Below, piece after piece: positions 1 through 11,000 of a DNA stretch of 64,000 nt (its first letter is position 1; each line of letters opens with the position of its first letter). The position numbers and the translations under genes were made by a program. The notes beneath the pieces were generated by a model, which ran no database searches, was not told where the DNA came from, and was given only the letters and a program-made list of their open reading frames with translations. The DNA comes from Lophius americanus (Eukaryota > Chordata > Actinopteri > Lophiiformes > Lophiidae), in assembly GCA_037951165.1 (NCBI GenBank), contig JBBDHG010000032.1:8671001-8735000 (forward strand). Direction: 5' to 3'.

Positions 1-664
1 ACAATCCAAAAAAATAGTGTCTATTTCAATGCAACGGCCCTGTGCTGAAGCCCCGACTTGTCCAGTGTTTACCCTGCACAGAATAATCGCTCATCGAAAA
101 TCCATTTGTAGGTTGTGCTAAGGCTCCGAAGTTTTCCGCTTTCATGAATTGCATACAGATTGTCGCACATTTCCCCATCCTGGTTATAGCAGTTCTTACC
201 ATCCATAAAATGTTCAAAGTGTCTCCCTATACCCCATTACCACCCCTCTGGAAATGTTGGTATTGGGCTGGTGTCTTTGGAGCAGGTTCTGGTGGGTACT
301 CCTGCAGCCATGATTCCAATTTCATTCTCCCCAAAAACTTGCATCACCTGCGAGAAGAAAAGACTTATTTTAACATAGATGGATTATTTTTGCATAATTT
401 AATAAAAGGTGAATGGAAGAATCAAATATTTGTCATGTGTGTGAACTTACTCGTTGTATAAATTGTTATATCATATGTATTTTCAATGCTTTTATTTATT
501 TCTATTCTTTAAACCAATTACCCAAATTAAAGAATTTTAGACACAAGTCTCTAAAAAAGTAGGTTACCCACAAGAGGTTAAAAAAAAAAATGAATAGCCT
601 CACTATGAAGACGTTTCCAAGCGTCTGGCGACCTGCCTGAAAACTTTATCTCTGTTCTTTCTAG

Positions 665-829
665 GAGATTCCGTTCTACCAGGTTTGGAGTGGCAGTCAG
701 AGAAGTCTTCACTGCACCTTCACCCTGGAGAGACTGAACCCAGCCACCTCGGAAATCAGCTGCAAGCTGTGTGTGCGACAGGTGGAAGGAGAAGGACAGA
801 TCTTTCAGATCAGCAGCACACTGGAGGAG
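665..829 (+). CDS. unc5c: unc5c exon: end of UPA domain
   Basis: The exon begins after a pyrimidine-rich acceptor ending in ctttctag and reads 55 codons in phase 0: EIPFYQVWSGSQRSLHC, then TFTLERL, then CKLCVRQVEGEGQIFQ and STLEE. This is the last part of the UPA domain, which lies between ZU5 and the death domain and holds the closed, autoinhibited form of UNC5 receptors. The end is set at a GC donor (GAG|GCAAGT), because this joins in phase 0 to the exon at 3277 and gives the same residue spacing to the death domain as I recall for human UNC5C. No GT donor nearby keeps the frame. Confidence 0.9.
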
Positions 830-1166
830 GCAAGTTTGCAGATATTCACGACCACGCAGCCAAGCCGACAGGCAGTTTATTAGTTGAGAGAACCACAGAA
901 TATAACCTTTACCATCGCTGACCAATGGGCCGACACTGAGGGATGTAAATAAAACGAAACACAAAGACCTTCCTGGTACCAACTCCTACGTTGTCAAACT
1001 GAAGGTCCTGGAGTCACCAAGTTTTATTGTCGGTCTCTTAGCCAGTCCGGGTTTCTGTTGTGGTTCTGTTGCTCTGATCAATCATTCATACTGGGACTAA
1101 AGATCACACAACACAAGAGGAATAACTATTTCTTTGATTTTTCTAGGCAAACTAACGATAAAGAAA

Positions 1167-1191
1167 GTGTGTGTGTCTGTGTGTGTGTGCG

Positions 1192-1267
<76 letters not shown>

Positions 1268-1301
1268 CGGGCGGGCGGGCGGGCGTGCGTGTGTGTGCAA
1301 G
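1167..1301. repeat. (GT)n microsatellite with CG-rich end
   Basis: A GT/TG dinucleotide array with scattered GC interruptions, then four copies of GGGC before returning to GTGT. It generates open frames of alternating Cys-Val or His-Thr on both strands, which are not genes. Confidence 0.97.
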
Positions 1302-1409
1302 AGCGTTAGATTGTGAGTAGGTCTGTTTGTGGTTATGGTCCACGGTTCAGCTCCTGCCATTTCCAGAGGTTTTCTCTTTTTTTACTGGATTATTGGAAAC
1401 GTTTATAAG

Positions 1410-2502
1410 TAGAGAGCACTGTTATAGCAGATAACGACTTGACTACTACTGGAGTAGTGTATTAACACATACAGACTATAAACTGGACTGATGCTATATG
1501 ATGTTATATAGATGACGGGAGTAGTGCCGCAATGTTATAACAGTTATAATAAACCGACTAGAGTAGTGCAGCACTGTTAAAACAGACACAGACTAAAGAC
1601 TGGAGTATTGTTGTAAAAGATGCAGACTTCAGGCATGAGAAGTGTTATAAAAGATACAGACTATAGACTGGAGTAATGTTATAACAGATACAGACTTCAG
1701 ACTGGTGTACTGTTATAACAGATTCAGACTTCAGACTGGAGTAGTGTTAAAACAGAGACAGACTGTAGACTAGTGTTTTATCCGACACAGAGTACATACT
1801 GGAGTAGTGTTATAACAAATACAGACTTCAGACTAGAGTATGGTTTTAACAGACACGGAGTAAAGACTGGAATGGTGTCATAACAGATACAGACTGTAGA
1901 TTGGAGGACTGTTATAACAGATACAGTCTGGGGTCGTGTTATAACAGGTACAGACTGTGAACTGAAGTAGTGTTATAACATATTCATTCTTTAGACTAGA
2001 GTAGTATTATAATATACACAGACTGTACACTAAAGTAGTGCTTAAACAGATACAGAGTACAGACTGGAGTAGTGTTATAACAGATACAGTCTACAGATTG
2101 AAGTCATGTTTTAACAGACTACAGACTGGAGTCGTGTTATAACAGGTACAGACTGTGAACTGAAGTAGTGTTATAACATATTCATTCTTTAGACTAGAGT
2201 AGTATTATAATATACACAGACTGTACACTAAAGTAGTGCTTAAACAGATACAGAGTACAGACTGGAGTAGTGTTATAACAGATACAGTCTACAGATTGAA
2301 GTCATGTTTTAACAGACTACAGACTGGAGTCGTGTTATAACAGGTACAGACTGTTAACTGGAGTAGTGTTATAACATATGTATACTGTAGACTAGAGTAG
2401 TGTTATAACATATATAGTCTGCAGGCTAGAGTAGTGCTTGCTTAAACAGATACAGAGTACAGACAGGAGTAGTGTTATAACAGATACAGACTACAGACAG
2501 TA
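1410..2502. repeat. minisatellite with a 198-bp higher-order unit (unc5c intron)
   Basis: About 1.1 kb built from a degenerate 30- to 40-bp unit whose core is GGAGTAGTGTTATAACAGA plus ACAGACT. Within it a composite of several units is duplicated: the landmark GTCGTGTTATAACAGG recurs at 1933, 2131 and 2329, exactly 198 bp apart. It lies in the intron between unc5c exons at 665 and 3277. Confidence 0.95.
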
Positions 2503-3276
2503 CATGAATTGTAATCGTATGATTTGCCTATTGCTTTTAATATATACTATAGATAGTTTTGCAAAACTTCATTTTAATTATTATTATCAAATAAGATGTT
2601 TTAATGCGTGGTCTCCAAAAAATGAATGACAAAAGCAATACCCTTGAGTGAGTCTATTTCCTGTTCCCTAAACTGCTGCAGACCCTTAAACCTGCCAGCT
2701 GTATCTGGGACAATAGATTGTTGAGCAGGTTTAAAACGTAATATTTCAGCAGAGCAACATTGACGTTCCTTTGTATCAATCTTTGAATCTCTGTCAGCAG
2801 AGAGCTGCTGGAAATTGGGACTGAGTGGATGCAGTATATAATTATCATTCACATCAAAAAGGTTGTTGTTTCCCTCTGACCGCTGGCAGATTAATGGGAT
2901 GGAGCTCCAGAGAGGGAGAGACATAGATTGACAGCCAAGTGGAGAGAGCGAGGGGGCGCTTTGCGTTTGGTTCCCTCTTGTATTAATTTGGAGAAGTATT
3001 AGTAATTGTTGCTTTGTAGAGTAGCAGCAGAGTCTTTGCCAGAGGGACCCAGGTGTCTGAATGATGTGTCTGAGACATAAATCTATTGACGATGTTGTCC
3101 CATGGATGCATTTATGATCCACATTTTACGGTTTCCTAGTGTGCTGTCCATATTTCACCAGTGTTCTGCATTGGCTCTACTGCAGACGTATTACTATCAC
3201 TAAACCTTCCTCTCCGTAATTTAGAACATTTCCCCCATTAAAGCAACAATTAAAACATTTCCTTCTGTCTGTACAG
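2503..3276. other. unc5c intron segment without a gene
   Basis: Intron sequence before the exon at 3277. A 173-codon minus-strand frame (2601-3122) is the longest open frame in the window but shows no family motif, and nothing else supports it. Confidence 0.5.
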
Positions 3277-3455
3277 GAGGTCCAGTGCATAGACACGTCT
3301 CTGATGGACCCTGCCAGTAACATCACAACCTTAGTGGGACCCAATGCATTCCGCATTCCTTTATCCATCAGACAGAAGCTATGTGGCAGTCTGGATGCGC
3401 CGCAGACCAGAGGCAATGACTGGAGGATGCTGGCCCACAAGCTCAACCTCGACAG
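3277..3455 (+). CDS. unc5c: unc5c exon: linker and first half of death domain
   Basis: The acceptor is tctgtacag and the donor is AG|GTAACA; 179 nt, starting in phase 0 and ending after two bases of an Arg codon. It reads EVQCIDTSLMDPASNITTL, a variable linker, then GPNAFRIPLSIRQKLC, SLDAPQTRGNDWRMLAHKL and NLD(R). This is the first half of the death domain, the module that recruits pro-apoptotic partners when netrin is absent. The linker is the least conserved part. A minus-strand frame that covers the same bases is a shadow. Confidence 0.93.
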
Positions 3456-4057
3456 GTAACACACACATACTTGTTTATTCCCTGGGTTCCACCCTTAGAT
3501 GTATTGAATAGAATGATGCATTACTTATTCAGTAAAACCTCTCTTCTCACTCGGTGTGGCAGCTGATTATAGTGGCCTGTTTTCACCTCAACGGCAGAAG
3601 GAAAACTGTAAATTTAAATGTAATTTGAGTTCAGGCAGATTTAATCTGATCAGAGATTTCAGTTTAGTCATTCTCGTTTTTGTTCCTTCTCTATTAATTA
3701 CACACTAATGAACAAACTAATGAAGGAAACTAAGATACTTTAGCACAGTAAATAATGTACCGCTTTTGAATTATTTTTGCAGCCATGTACTCCCTGATCA
3801 AAAATAAATATACATTTGGTACATTTGGTGGTAAGTCAGAAAGAGGGTAGAATTCTGAGCCTGTTTTTTTGGGGGGGGGCGCTGATATTTATGCCAGACT
3901 TCTGACTGTATTCTCACAACTTTGACATTTACAAATAAAACATACCTTTTACAAAGGACATTACATTTTTATTTATAGTGTTTTTTCACTGAAAGATTCA
4001 AACATACAGAATATAACATAGATTTAGAGATTAGATTAGATTTGAGCCAAATGTAAA

Positions 4058-4100
4058 GTGCATCATAAATTAAATGTATTATTATTATTATTATTATTAA
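4058..4100. repeat. (ATT)n microsatellite with a shared flank
   Basis: Array of ATT units preceded by GTGCATCATAAATTAAATGT. Nearly the same flank and array occur at 49879-49918, so the flank belongs to a dispersed element that carries the microsatellite. Confidence 0.7.
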
Positions 4101-5289
4101 CATACTTACTACAAAAAAAAGTATAAAGTAAATAAATGACTTTAAAGACATAATAATAATAATGATAATAATTAAAAATAATAAGAACAATAAATAATAA
4201 AAAAATAAAAAATAATTATTCACCAGTTCAACATACCCGTTAGTATTTCAACATCTGAACTGCAGATTTTTGGGGAAGTACACGGGTTCCTGATACACAG
4301 GGGATCTATTCATTCTTAATGTTTTGTATCAGCAGGTTCCATGAGTTAAGGAAGGTCTGAGTATTGTATAACTTCTGACAGTTCATTTTTCAGCCTCTCT
4401 ACATGTAGAACACTCATCATTTCTTTCAGCCACAACTGTTTCTGGAGATGAATCTGATTCCCCCAGTTTAAGATGCATCTCTACATAATGACCATGTCAC
4501 CATATAACTGAACTCTATCATAAAAAAGTGCACAAAAGCACTTCTCACTCACTCACTTTCCACACATGCCATTTTTTGGAGCTTTTTCCCTGTAGAGTTT
4601 GGATATAGTGAATTACAGCTGGACTCCCATGCTCTGAAATAATTCGGATAAGATTTGCTACTTGCATCTGACTCACATCCCCCCACTTACATGTGCGACT
4701 AAATGTTTCATTTTGGCGGTTCGTTTGCCAGCAGCTACCAGGGCAGAAGCGGAATACTGAGAGGATAATTGGGCACAAGTGCACCTCATTGTACCAACAG
4801 GCTGCCAGCTCATAATGTAGTTTGTTGTTGTGGGCATCAAATTTCCCTGATCTGTAAAGAAAAAGTAGGTTTGCTAGACAAATTGTTGTTTGCTTCCGCG
4901 TTTCCATTAAAAGCCGATCTTCAAAGGGAGCGTGATAAAATGATCCAACTAGTAAACATCACTCCTCTTCCTCTTCCTCCTCCTCCTCACTGCTGCTGTA
5001 ACTGCCATGTCATGACTATTTTACATGCATTATCTAGGCATACGCCGTTTTCCTGACAGTAAGGGTATGTCCCCGAAAAACCTCCAATTCTCCAAATTGT
5101 ACCAGTAATACACCTGACTGAACTCATAAAATGAAATTTGACTCATTAACAGTCCATATTGACTCAACCCGACTATTTCTATGAAGTTAGCAGTATGCTC
5201 TAAGATCAGATCTCTTGGTGACTCAACCATGAGGATAAACACAATTAACTATTTTTTCAGAGTTCAGTAATAAAGAAAGTCAGATATTC

Positions 5290-5350
5290 TTGCCTCAATT
5301 TAATTACGATTCCTGAACAGGATAAGCGGTTATGTATAAGGATGAATGAG
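5290..5350 (+). repeat. fragment of a fish dispersed repeat (GAACAGGATAAGCGG tail)
   Basis: Contains CCTGAACAGGATAAGCGGTT, the 3' end wording of a repeat family very common in teleost genomes. Other fragments in this window are at 34034-34160, 50270-50390 and 61928-62030. Confidence 0.6.
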
Positions 5351-5479
5351 TGAATGGGCTCATGGTTAGTAAGTCACAGAAGATAAACTGTTTACCACAA
5401 AAAGTTGAGAAAAATATGAACAATTATAGTTAAATTATATATATACAGTATATATATATATATAAAGAGAGAGAGAGTG

Positions 5480-5800
5480 AGATCTCCCCTTGTGTAGATT
5501 CATATTAACCAATTTGGACTTCATGGGACATATGGTTGGGAAATAACAGGCAAATGTGTTATGAGGGTGGAAAACATTCTCCTAGTGAGTAAAACATGAA
5601 AAATAACAGTCGAATATGACAAACACAAGTTAGATCTCTTTCAGTTGATCATATGAGCTATATTAGGACTAAAGGTTGTGAAATTATGTTTGACAAACAA
5701 TGTTTTTCGTGAAAAAGCTCCCCCCTGTGAGTAAAATATGACATATACAAGAAAGATCTTGGGCCGATTCATATTCACCAAAATTGTTCGAGCTTTGTGT
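5480..5800 (+). repeat. dispersed repeat family A, partial copy
   Basis: Two passes of a module containing CTAGTGAGTAAAACATGA or CCCCCCTGTGAGTAAAATAT, then GATTCATATTMACCAAA. The same wording recurs near 18.5, 19.9, 52.0 and, inverted, 55.6-56.3 kb. Class unknown. Confidence 0.6.
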
Positions 5801-6332
5801 TATAAACAGAAATATAGTAAATGTTTTTCATTTGATCGATTTCTTTTGTCTCATCTTTTGAGATCAGGTAAAAGCATGATGCCCTTTATCAAATACTGCA
5901 GGAAGACATTAGATTTAGTGAGAAAGAGTGTAAAAAAAATCTTATTAAATGTCTTGAGTGTGGAGAAGATATGAAAAAAGGAAAAAACGTTCATCAGTAG
6001 AGCGAGGATAAGAGGATGTTCATTTCTGTTTGTGTTTAAACAGCTCGAGAGTGTGCCAACAGTACAATCTCAGGATTTAGAGAGGAAGAGAAAGTCTCCT
6101 TTTTATCCCCCTCATGCTTCACATCTGATGGCTTCTCTGCTAAAGCAGCATTAGGATCTTTGTCACAGATGGCTCCAAGTCTGCAACCACTCCGCGCTTG
6201 ACTTTTGATAGCATTAGCATTCTTCAAAACTGTTACCCCGGTGGACTAACACATTTCTGATGTAATTAATCTTTCTTATTTACTCAAAAATGGTTATAAT
6301 TGACCATACACGAAAGATTGACATCACATATC

Positions 6333-6480
6333 ATTCAATCAATCTTTATTTATATAGCGCCAATTCACAACAATAGTTGTCTCAAGGTGCTTTCCAGAAA
6401 GAGCAGGTCTAAATAGGACCAAACTCTTTATATAATTATCTTCAGAACCCAACAAATTCCTCCTTGAGCAAGCACGCATA
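6333..6480. repeat. fish dispersed repeat with TTTATTTATATAGCGCC
   Basis: CAATCTTTATTTATATAGCG followed by CCAATTCACAAC and CTCAAGGTGCTTT is a sequence I recognise as very common in teleost genomes. Its boundaries here are approximate, and later parts such as CCTTGAGCAAGCAC also fit. Confidence 0.7.
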
Positions 6481-6660
6481 TTAATGTAACAGTTAGCGAT
6501 AGCTTATAGGGAAATACTATACAATAACAATAATAATAATATTAATATAATCATCATCATGAGCATCCTGTGATCAGTGGACATCGAGCAGGTCCACAGC
6601 AGCAGATTCTATCACCAACCATGTGACCTTACAGAGCGAGAAAACACAAAGACTTGCATA

Positions 6661-6856
6661 GTAACATACATTTATCCAGTAACATGCATTAATCCAGTAA
6701 CATGCATTAATCCAGTAACATGCATTAATCCAGTAACGTGCATTAATCCAGTAACATGCATTAATCCAGTAACGTGCATTAATCCAGTAACATGCAATAA
6801 TCCAGTAACATGCATTAATCCAGTAACATGCATTAATCCAGTAACATGCATTAAAG
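6661..6856. repeat. 18-bp tandem repeat, about 11 copies
   Basis: Unit CAGTAACATGCATTAATC repeated about eleven times with few changes (ACATGC or ACGTGC, one AATAAT). As the unit is a multiple of three, it holds an open frame reading VTCINP repeats; the 102-codon frame over it is an artefact of periodicity. Confidence 0.97.
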
Positions 6857-7653
6857 TGAGTGGGATGTATAAAGGGGGACAGTGAGAGAGGAAGAGAGAA
6901 AAGCTCAGTGCATCATGGGAGATCCCCCAGCAGTCTAAACCTATACAAGCATAACTAATATACTATATATATATACTATACTATATCAGGTATGTCTCTA
7001 TTTTATCTTTAAGTGTTACTGAATCAACCGAACTACATAAGTCACATCATTTTGTTTGGTAAGTCCTCACATGTTTTAATATGGCAAAATAATTATACTC
7101 AAATAGGACTTGACATTCTCAGTAGCCATGGTCATCAAGCAGGACATTACATGGTTAAAGATTAAATTACTTTTAATGCATTAATAATGAATGCATTAAA
7201 AGCGTGTTTGTCACGCTTGTATTAATGTGGTAAAGAATAAAAGCTTCATTCTTTTCATATATGCTAACATGTACTTACAATGTAGTCACTTGTTCCATAC
7301 AGTTACATTTTTCCTACGTGTGTTTTTTATTAGGAAATGTAACAAACATCAAAATCCTTTTTTATTTTATTTTATTTGATTGTTTCTGTCTTGTTGTTTT
7401 TAATACCTTGAAGAAATTTCCAGTTTAGATATAAGACTGGATGTTGTTCCAATTGAAAATCAGTTCCAGGTTGGGTATTTCACGCAGCTGTTTAAGATTA
7501 TGCACCCGTTTGGGTTTTCGTTCAGTCGATGGCTTTAGTTTTTGTGCTTTGGATATGATGTCTGAAGAAGCTTCGCTGTTGAAAAAATTACAGATTTGAT
7601 GCTTTTCTGCCATCACATATTTACCGGACCTTTTGTCCCCCATTATTTTTCAG

Positions 7654-7816
7654 GTACCTGAACTACTTTGCCACTAAATCCAGTCCGACCGGCGTGATCC
7701 TGGACCTGTGGGAGGCGCAACACTTCCCTGACGGAGACCTGAACGAACTTGCCGCGGTGCTGGAGGAGATGGGTCGCAACGACAGCAACTTCACCTCCAT
7801 GACAAAGGACCACTGA
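7654..7816 (+). CDS. unc5c: unc5c terminal exon: second half of death domain and stop
   Basis: After the acceptor ttatttttcag the first base completes the split Arg codon; the exon then reads YLNYFATKSSPTGVILDLWE, AQHFPDGDLNELAAVLEEMG and the tail RNDSNFTSMTKDH before TGA. The helices YLNYFATK, VILDLWE and LAAVLEEMG are hallmark UNC5 death-domain segments. The last dozen residues differ from the tetrapod UNC5C end as I remember it (which finishes in EGQY), so the tail is either divergent or specific to this lineage. The stop codon at 7814-7816 is followed by untranslated sequence with AATAAA signals. Confidence 0.94.
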
Positions 7817-8040
7817 TGATGCAGCGCTGCTAGCCTGACACTGGTTGAACTCTGGAGATGATTGAATGTGATTTCTCTAAAAGAGCAACAGCATCAAAGC
7901 ACCTGCTAATACCGACGTGGTAACAGAACCAGGAGCTCAAACCGATGCTGGACATACAGTATGTGTGCAACCCACCCTTAAACACAGATCCGGAATAAAG
8001 AAAAATAAACACGCCTAAAAGGAAAGAAAAAAAAACGCGT
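7817..8040 (+). other. unc5c: unc5c proximal 3' UTR
   Basis: Non-coding sequence directly after the unc5c stop codon. It contains two AATAAA hexamers close together (7994-7999 and 8004-8009), so a short 3' UTR of roughly 200 nt is possible. A longer form is also possible, since another AATAAA occurs at 10557-10562. The sequence cannot decide which is used. Confidence 0.55.
7994..8009 (+). terminator. polyadenylation signals for unc5c (two AATAAA)
   Basis: Two canonical AATAAA hexamers, ten bases apart, about 180 nt after the unc5c stop on the same strand. Position and orientation fit the proximal poly(A) signal of unc5c. Confidence 0.5.
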
Positions 8041-11000
8041 CTAGTGTATCGCTAGTTGTTCTCTCGCCGTTACTTTATACAGAACGAAGAAATGCAGAAA
8101 AAGAAAACAATCACCTTGAGAAACTCTATCGGAGTGGAATTTTATAAAGGGAGAAAAAGCCAAACTGATTGCAAAAGAGTGGGTGAAGGTGAGGGGAGGG
8201 AAGAGAGAAAGTGTTGGAGACCCGACTAGTGAGACGAGTAAACACCGAGAGAACCGATTAGAAAAGGAGGGAAGACGTTAACGTGAAATGATGGAAGAAG
8301 CCGCTGCTAATCTTCTGTACCGGAAAGATGGAGAGCAGATAATTGGGGGGGGGGGTTAAAAGTGTGATCCAATCCTGCCCTCGCGAGCCTTTGCTGTACG
8401 TGTTTGCCAGTACAGTTTGTTGTCTTTATATCGTTTCCTAGGGAACGCTCCATGTATTCTGCTGTCCATATGTGTGGATCATTCCCTGCTAACAGAATTT
8501 GCTACACAGTCACTTTGGGATCCTGACCAGAGATGAACCCAGAACAGCAATCTGTTTGATGTTTCTGCATTGAGTTTTGGTTTTCATCCGATTTGCATGC
8601 AGATATTAAATCCTCCAAGGTCACAGACAAACCAGAGGAAGTCAAATCAACAGCAACTCATTTCCTTCTAGAAGCCAGTCCAATGGTGATCAATCTCTGA
8701 AGGGACACCAGTGTGAACGGAAACCGGGTCGTGTTATAACAGATTGTCTGTTCTGAGGTTTATTTAAGCCTGCACTGCAACATGATAAACAGATCAACAA
8801 GTTGCAGGAAGAAGCTCGTTCATGCTCAGGATCAGTGCCTACTTGAACGTTTCTGAGGTTCACCACAAACTTGAAGCATCGCCACAAAAGAGCGCAGCTC
8901 AAACCAGAGTCAAGCCTAACGCTTGACTCTGACTCTCGGATTTGATGATGCAGGGTTTGGAACGTCATCCATGGGTGACCACATGTGGTTAACCAAAACC
9001 CAAATCCAGGCTTCTTTCTGGGCAGGGTCCCGACACAGAGGAAAGGCAAAAAGGGATGAATTAGAGTGAAAACATTAGTATTTCTGAATACACTAATATA
9101 CCATTGTATTATGTGATAGTGAGTTTAATACCGGCGACATCCTTCATTAACGCTAAATGTACCCCGTATACAGATCTTATCAGCCATATTCTAATTTACT
9201 GAAATATCTATAGCCTACATATATCTGTATATGTGTGATTTTTTTTTTTGGGTGTTCATGCCAGCTGTGTTATCTGCCATCAGAACACATTTATCATCAC
9301 CATGGGGACATTGCTGGTCACTAGCACCATCCAGTGGTTTTTGAAGAATATCAACATGTATGTTTTCTTTTTGTACTTTTTTTTCTCTTGATTGTCTTAA
9401 GCATGTAAATACATGATTACTATATTCTTTCTAAAAACTTTCTTTTTTTTTGCATTGGTCATTCTTGTGTTATTTACATTCATTTTTTTTTTTGTTTTAT
9501 TTTTATTTCTTTAGGGATAAAATCTGTCACCTGTCAAAGAGTTGAAAACCGAGTTCTGTCCGCAACCACCATTCATGTTCAAACATTTGCCGATAATCAA
9601 GACGCCAACCAGAGGGACTTATGTAAAATATAAATACGTCTTTGTATTTTACAGAGCGTTGTTGTTAATTGAGGTAGGCTGCGTTTCAGATGTGTGCTTT
9701 GACTCAGGCCAAATCGTCTGATGAAAAAGGTCCAACAAAGCTTTGATAAAAGATAAACAGCCTTATTTTTTTTAAGTGGCTCAACCCCCCTGGGGAAAAA
9801 ACTATTAGTTATGAAAAGGACAACAGGGACGTTCAGTTTCAAAGGAAACAAATGTAAAATATTCAAAAGCTGATGATATATCTGCTGCAGCGGAGAGATG
9901 CCATATGAAACCCCACATTAGATTTATAGAGGAGATACTCAGGAGGATATTGGGGAAAAGCAAGACGGCTAACAAACAGAGGCGGAGTTAACACTGCTGC
10001 AAAAGGTCAGATTTTTACCTCCTCACCTCGTCATGACAGATTTCATCTTGCGGTTGCTGGAGGAAAACTAGACATTGATTTTCTGCATCAAAATTTATTT
10101 ATTTTTTACCTTCAGTTGCTCAAAAACACATCGGTTGAAAATCTGATCTTTCCCATCAATGTAAAAAAAGATTCGGTGGACATGATGCCTCATCAGAATG
10201 ACAATGTTTTCATATCAGGCAGCGTTACTTTGAAAAGTAGAGGAGCTGCTCTGTTAAATGAAGAAACGGCTGACAACATTTTGAGGATCAGAGCCTATAA
10301 CATCAAGTCACCATCAGTTTGTTCAGAACCAAGTATGAACCCGAAGGCTCTCTCAATGTGATCATCAACATCTCAAATGTAGAATACGGGAAAACATTTT
10401 AAGGTGGAGTGTGTGCGCAGGGAACTATGGGTTCAAAAAATGGTGTACGTTCCTGGGAAACGTGTTTTATTGTTTCCCCAGCAGGACCGACTTCAAAGGT
10501 TTTCTTGAAGAGTTGGACCCATGCAGGCGTCCAGAAGGTGATCCTACCTGATGTGAAATAAAGAAAGTAGTGTTAGGATATCAAAGTATGTAAAAATGTT
10601 TTCTATCCATAGTATGTACAGTTGTGTACTGTCAACTATATTTGGCAAATTTGAGAGTATAAAAAAAAGCAGTACCGTTAGATAATAGTTTGTATGTTAC
10701 GAGTTGATTCTTTATTTTTACTTTGGTTTCTTTCTTTTTCGTAAATGCAGTGTCTACTATGCAAACTTGGCATTGGTTATCATGATAGAAGTCTATAATT
10801 AGAGCTGTGCTTGTAATTGCTTTTTATTTTACTATCAGGGGTGATTTTGATTCGATTAGTGCAGGGTGTAGGGTCCATTTTAGCTGATACTGGCACGCTT
10901 CATGAATCTTTCTCAAGCTTGCTGAATGCTCGCCTCGCTCTCTCCTCTAATTGTTTTCTGTACAAAGTGTAAGAAAGAATTTTTAAGACAATTAATAAAT

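Larger units (their letters stand above)
3456..7653 (+). other. unc5c last intron (4.2 kb)
   Basis: GT-AG intron between the two death-domain exons. AT-rich, with an (ATT)n array near 4076-4100, an AT/GA array near 5435-5480, a copy of the dispersed repeat described at 5480-5800, a fish-type repeat tail at 6333-6480 and an 18-bp tandem array. No coding exon is seen. Confidence 0.8.
665..7816 (+). other. unc5c: unc5c gene, 3' part (three last coding exons with introns)
   Basis: Netrin receptor of the UNC5 family, a single-pass membrane protein that mediates axon repulsion by netrin and acts as a dependence receptor through its cytoplasmic death domain. The window holds exons 665-829, 3277-3455 and 7654-7816, which join in phase to 507 nt: 168 residues plus stop. 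Order seen: end of the UPA domain (IPFYQVWSGSQR), the conserved CKLCVRQVEGEGQIF stretch, then the death domain from about FRIPLSIRQKLC to LAAVLEEMGR, then a short tail. The two introns are 2.4 and 4.2 kb. The paralogue call (UNC5C rather than A, B or D) rests on the LDLWEAQHFPDGDL and VLEEMGR wording plus the neighbouring bmpr1b, as in tetrapods. N-terminal exons lie left of the window. Confidence 0.9.

Noticed and set aside
26..360. Minus-strand protein-like pieces near the left edge (for example NCYNQDGEMCDNLYAIHESG)
   Set aside because: Two short frames with weak splice-like ends and no family I can name; too little support for a gene call.
1097..1360. His-Thr and Cys-Val rich frames
   Set aside because: They are translations of the GT microsatellite.
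1410..2502. CRISPR-like spacing of repeats
   Set aside because: The units are contiguous and degenerate without unique spacers, and the host is a vertebrate; this is a minisatellite.
2601..3122. 173-codon minus-strand open frame, the longest in the window
   Set aside because: It lies inside an unc5c intron, has no recognisable domain and no partner exon; chance frames of this length occur in 64 kb.
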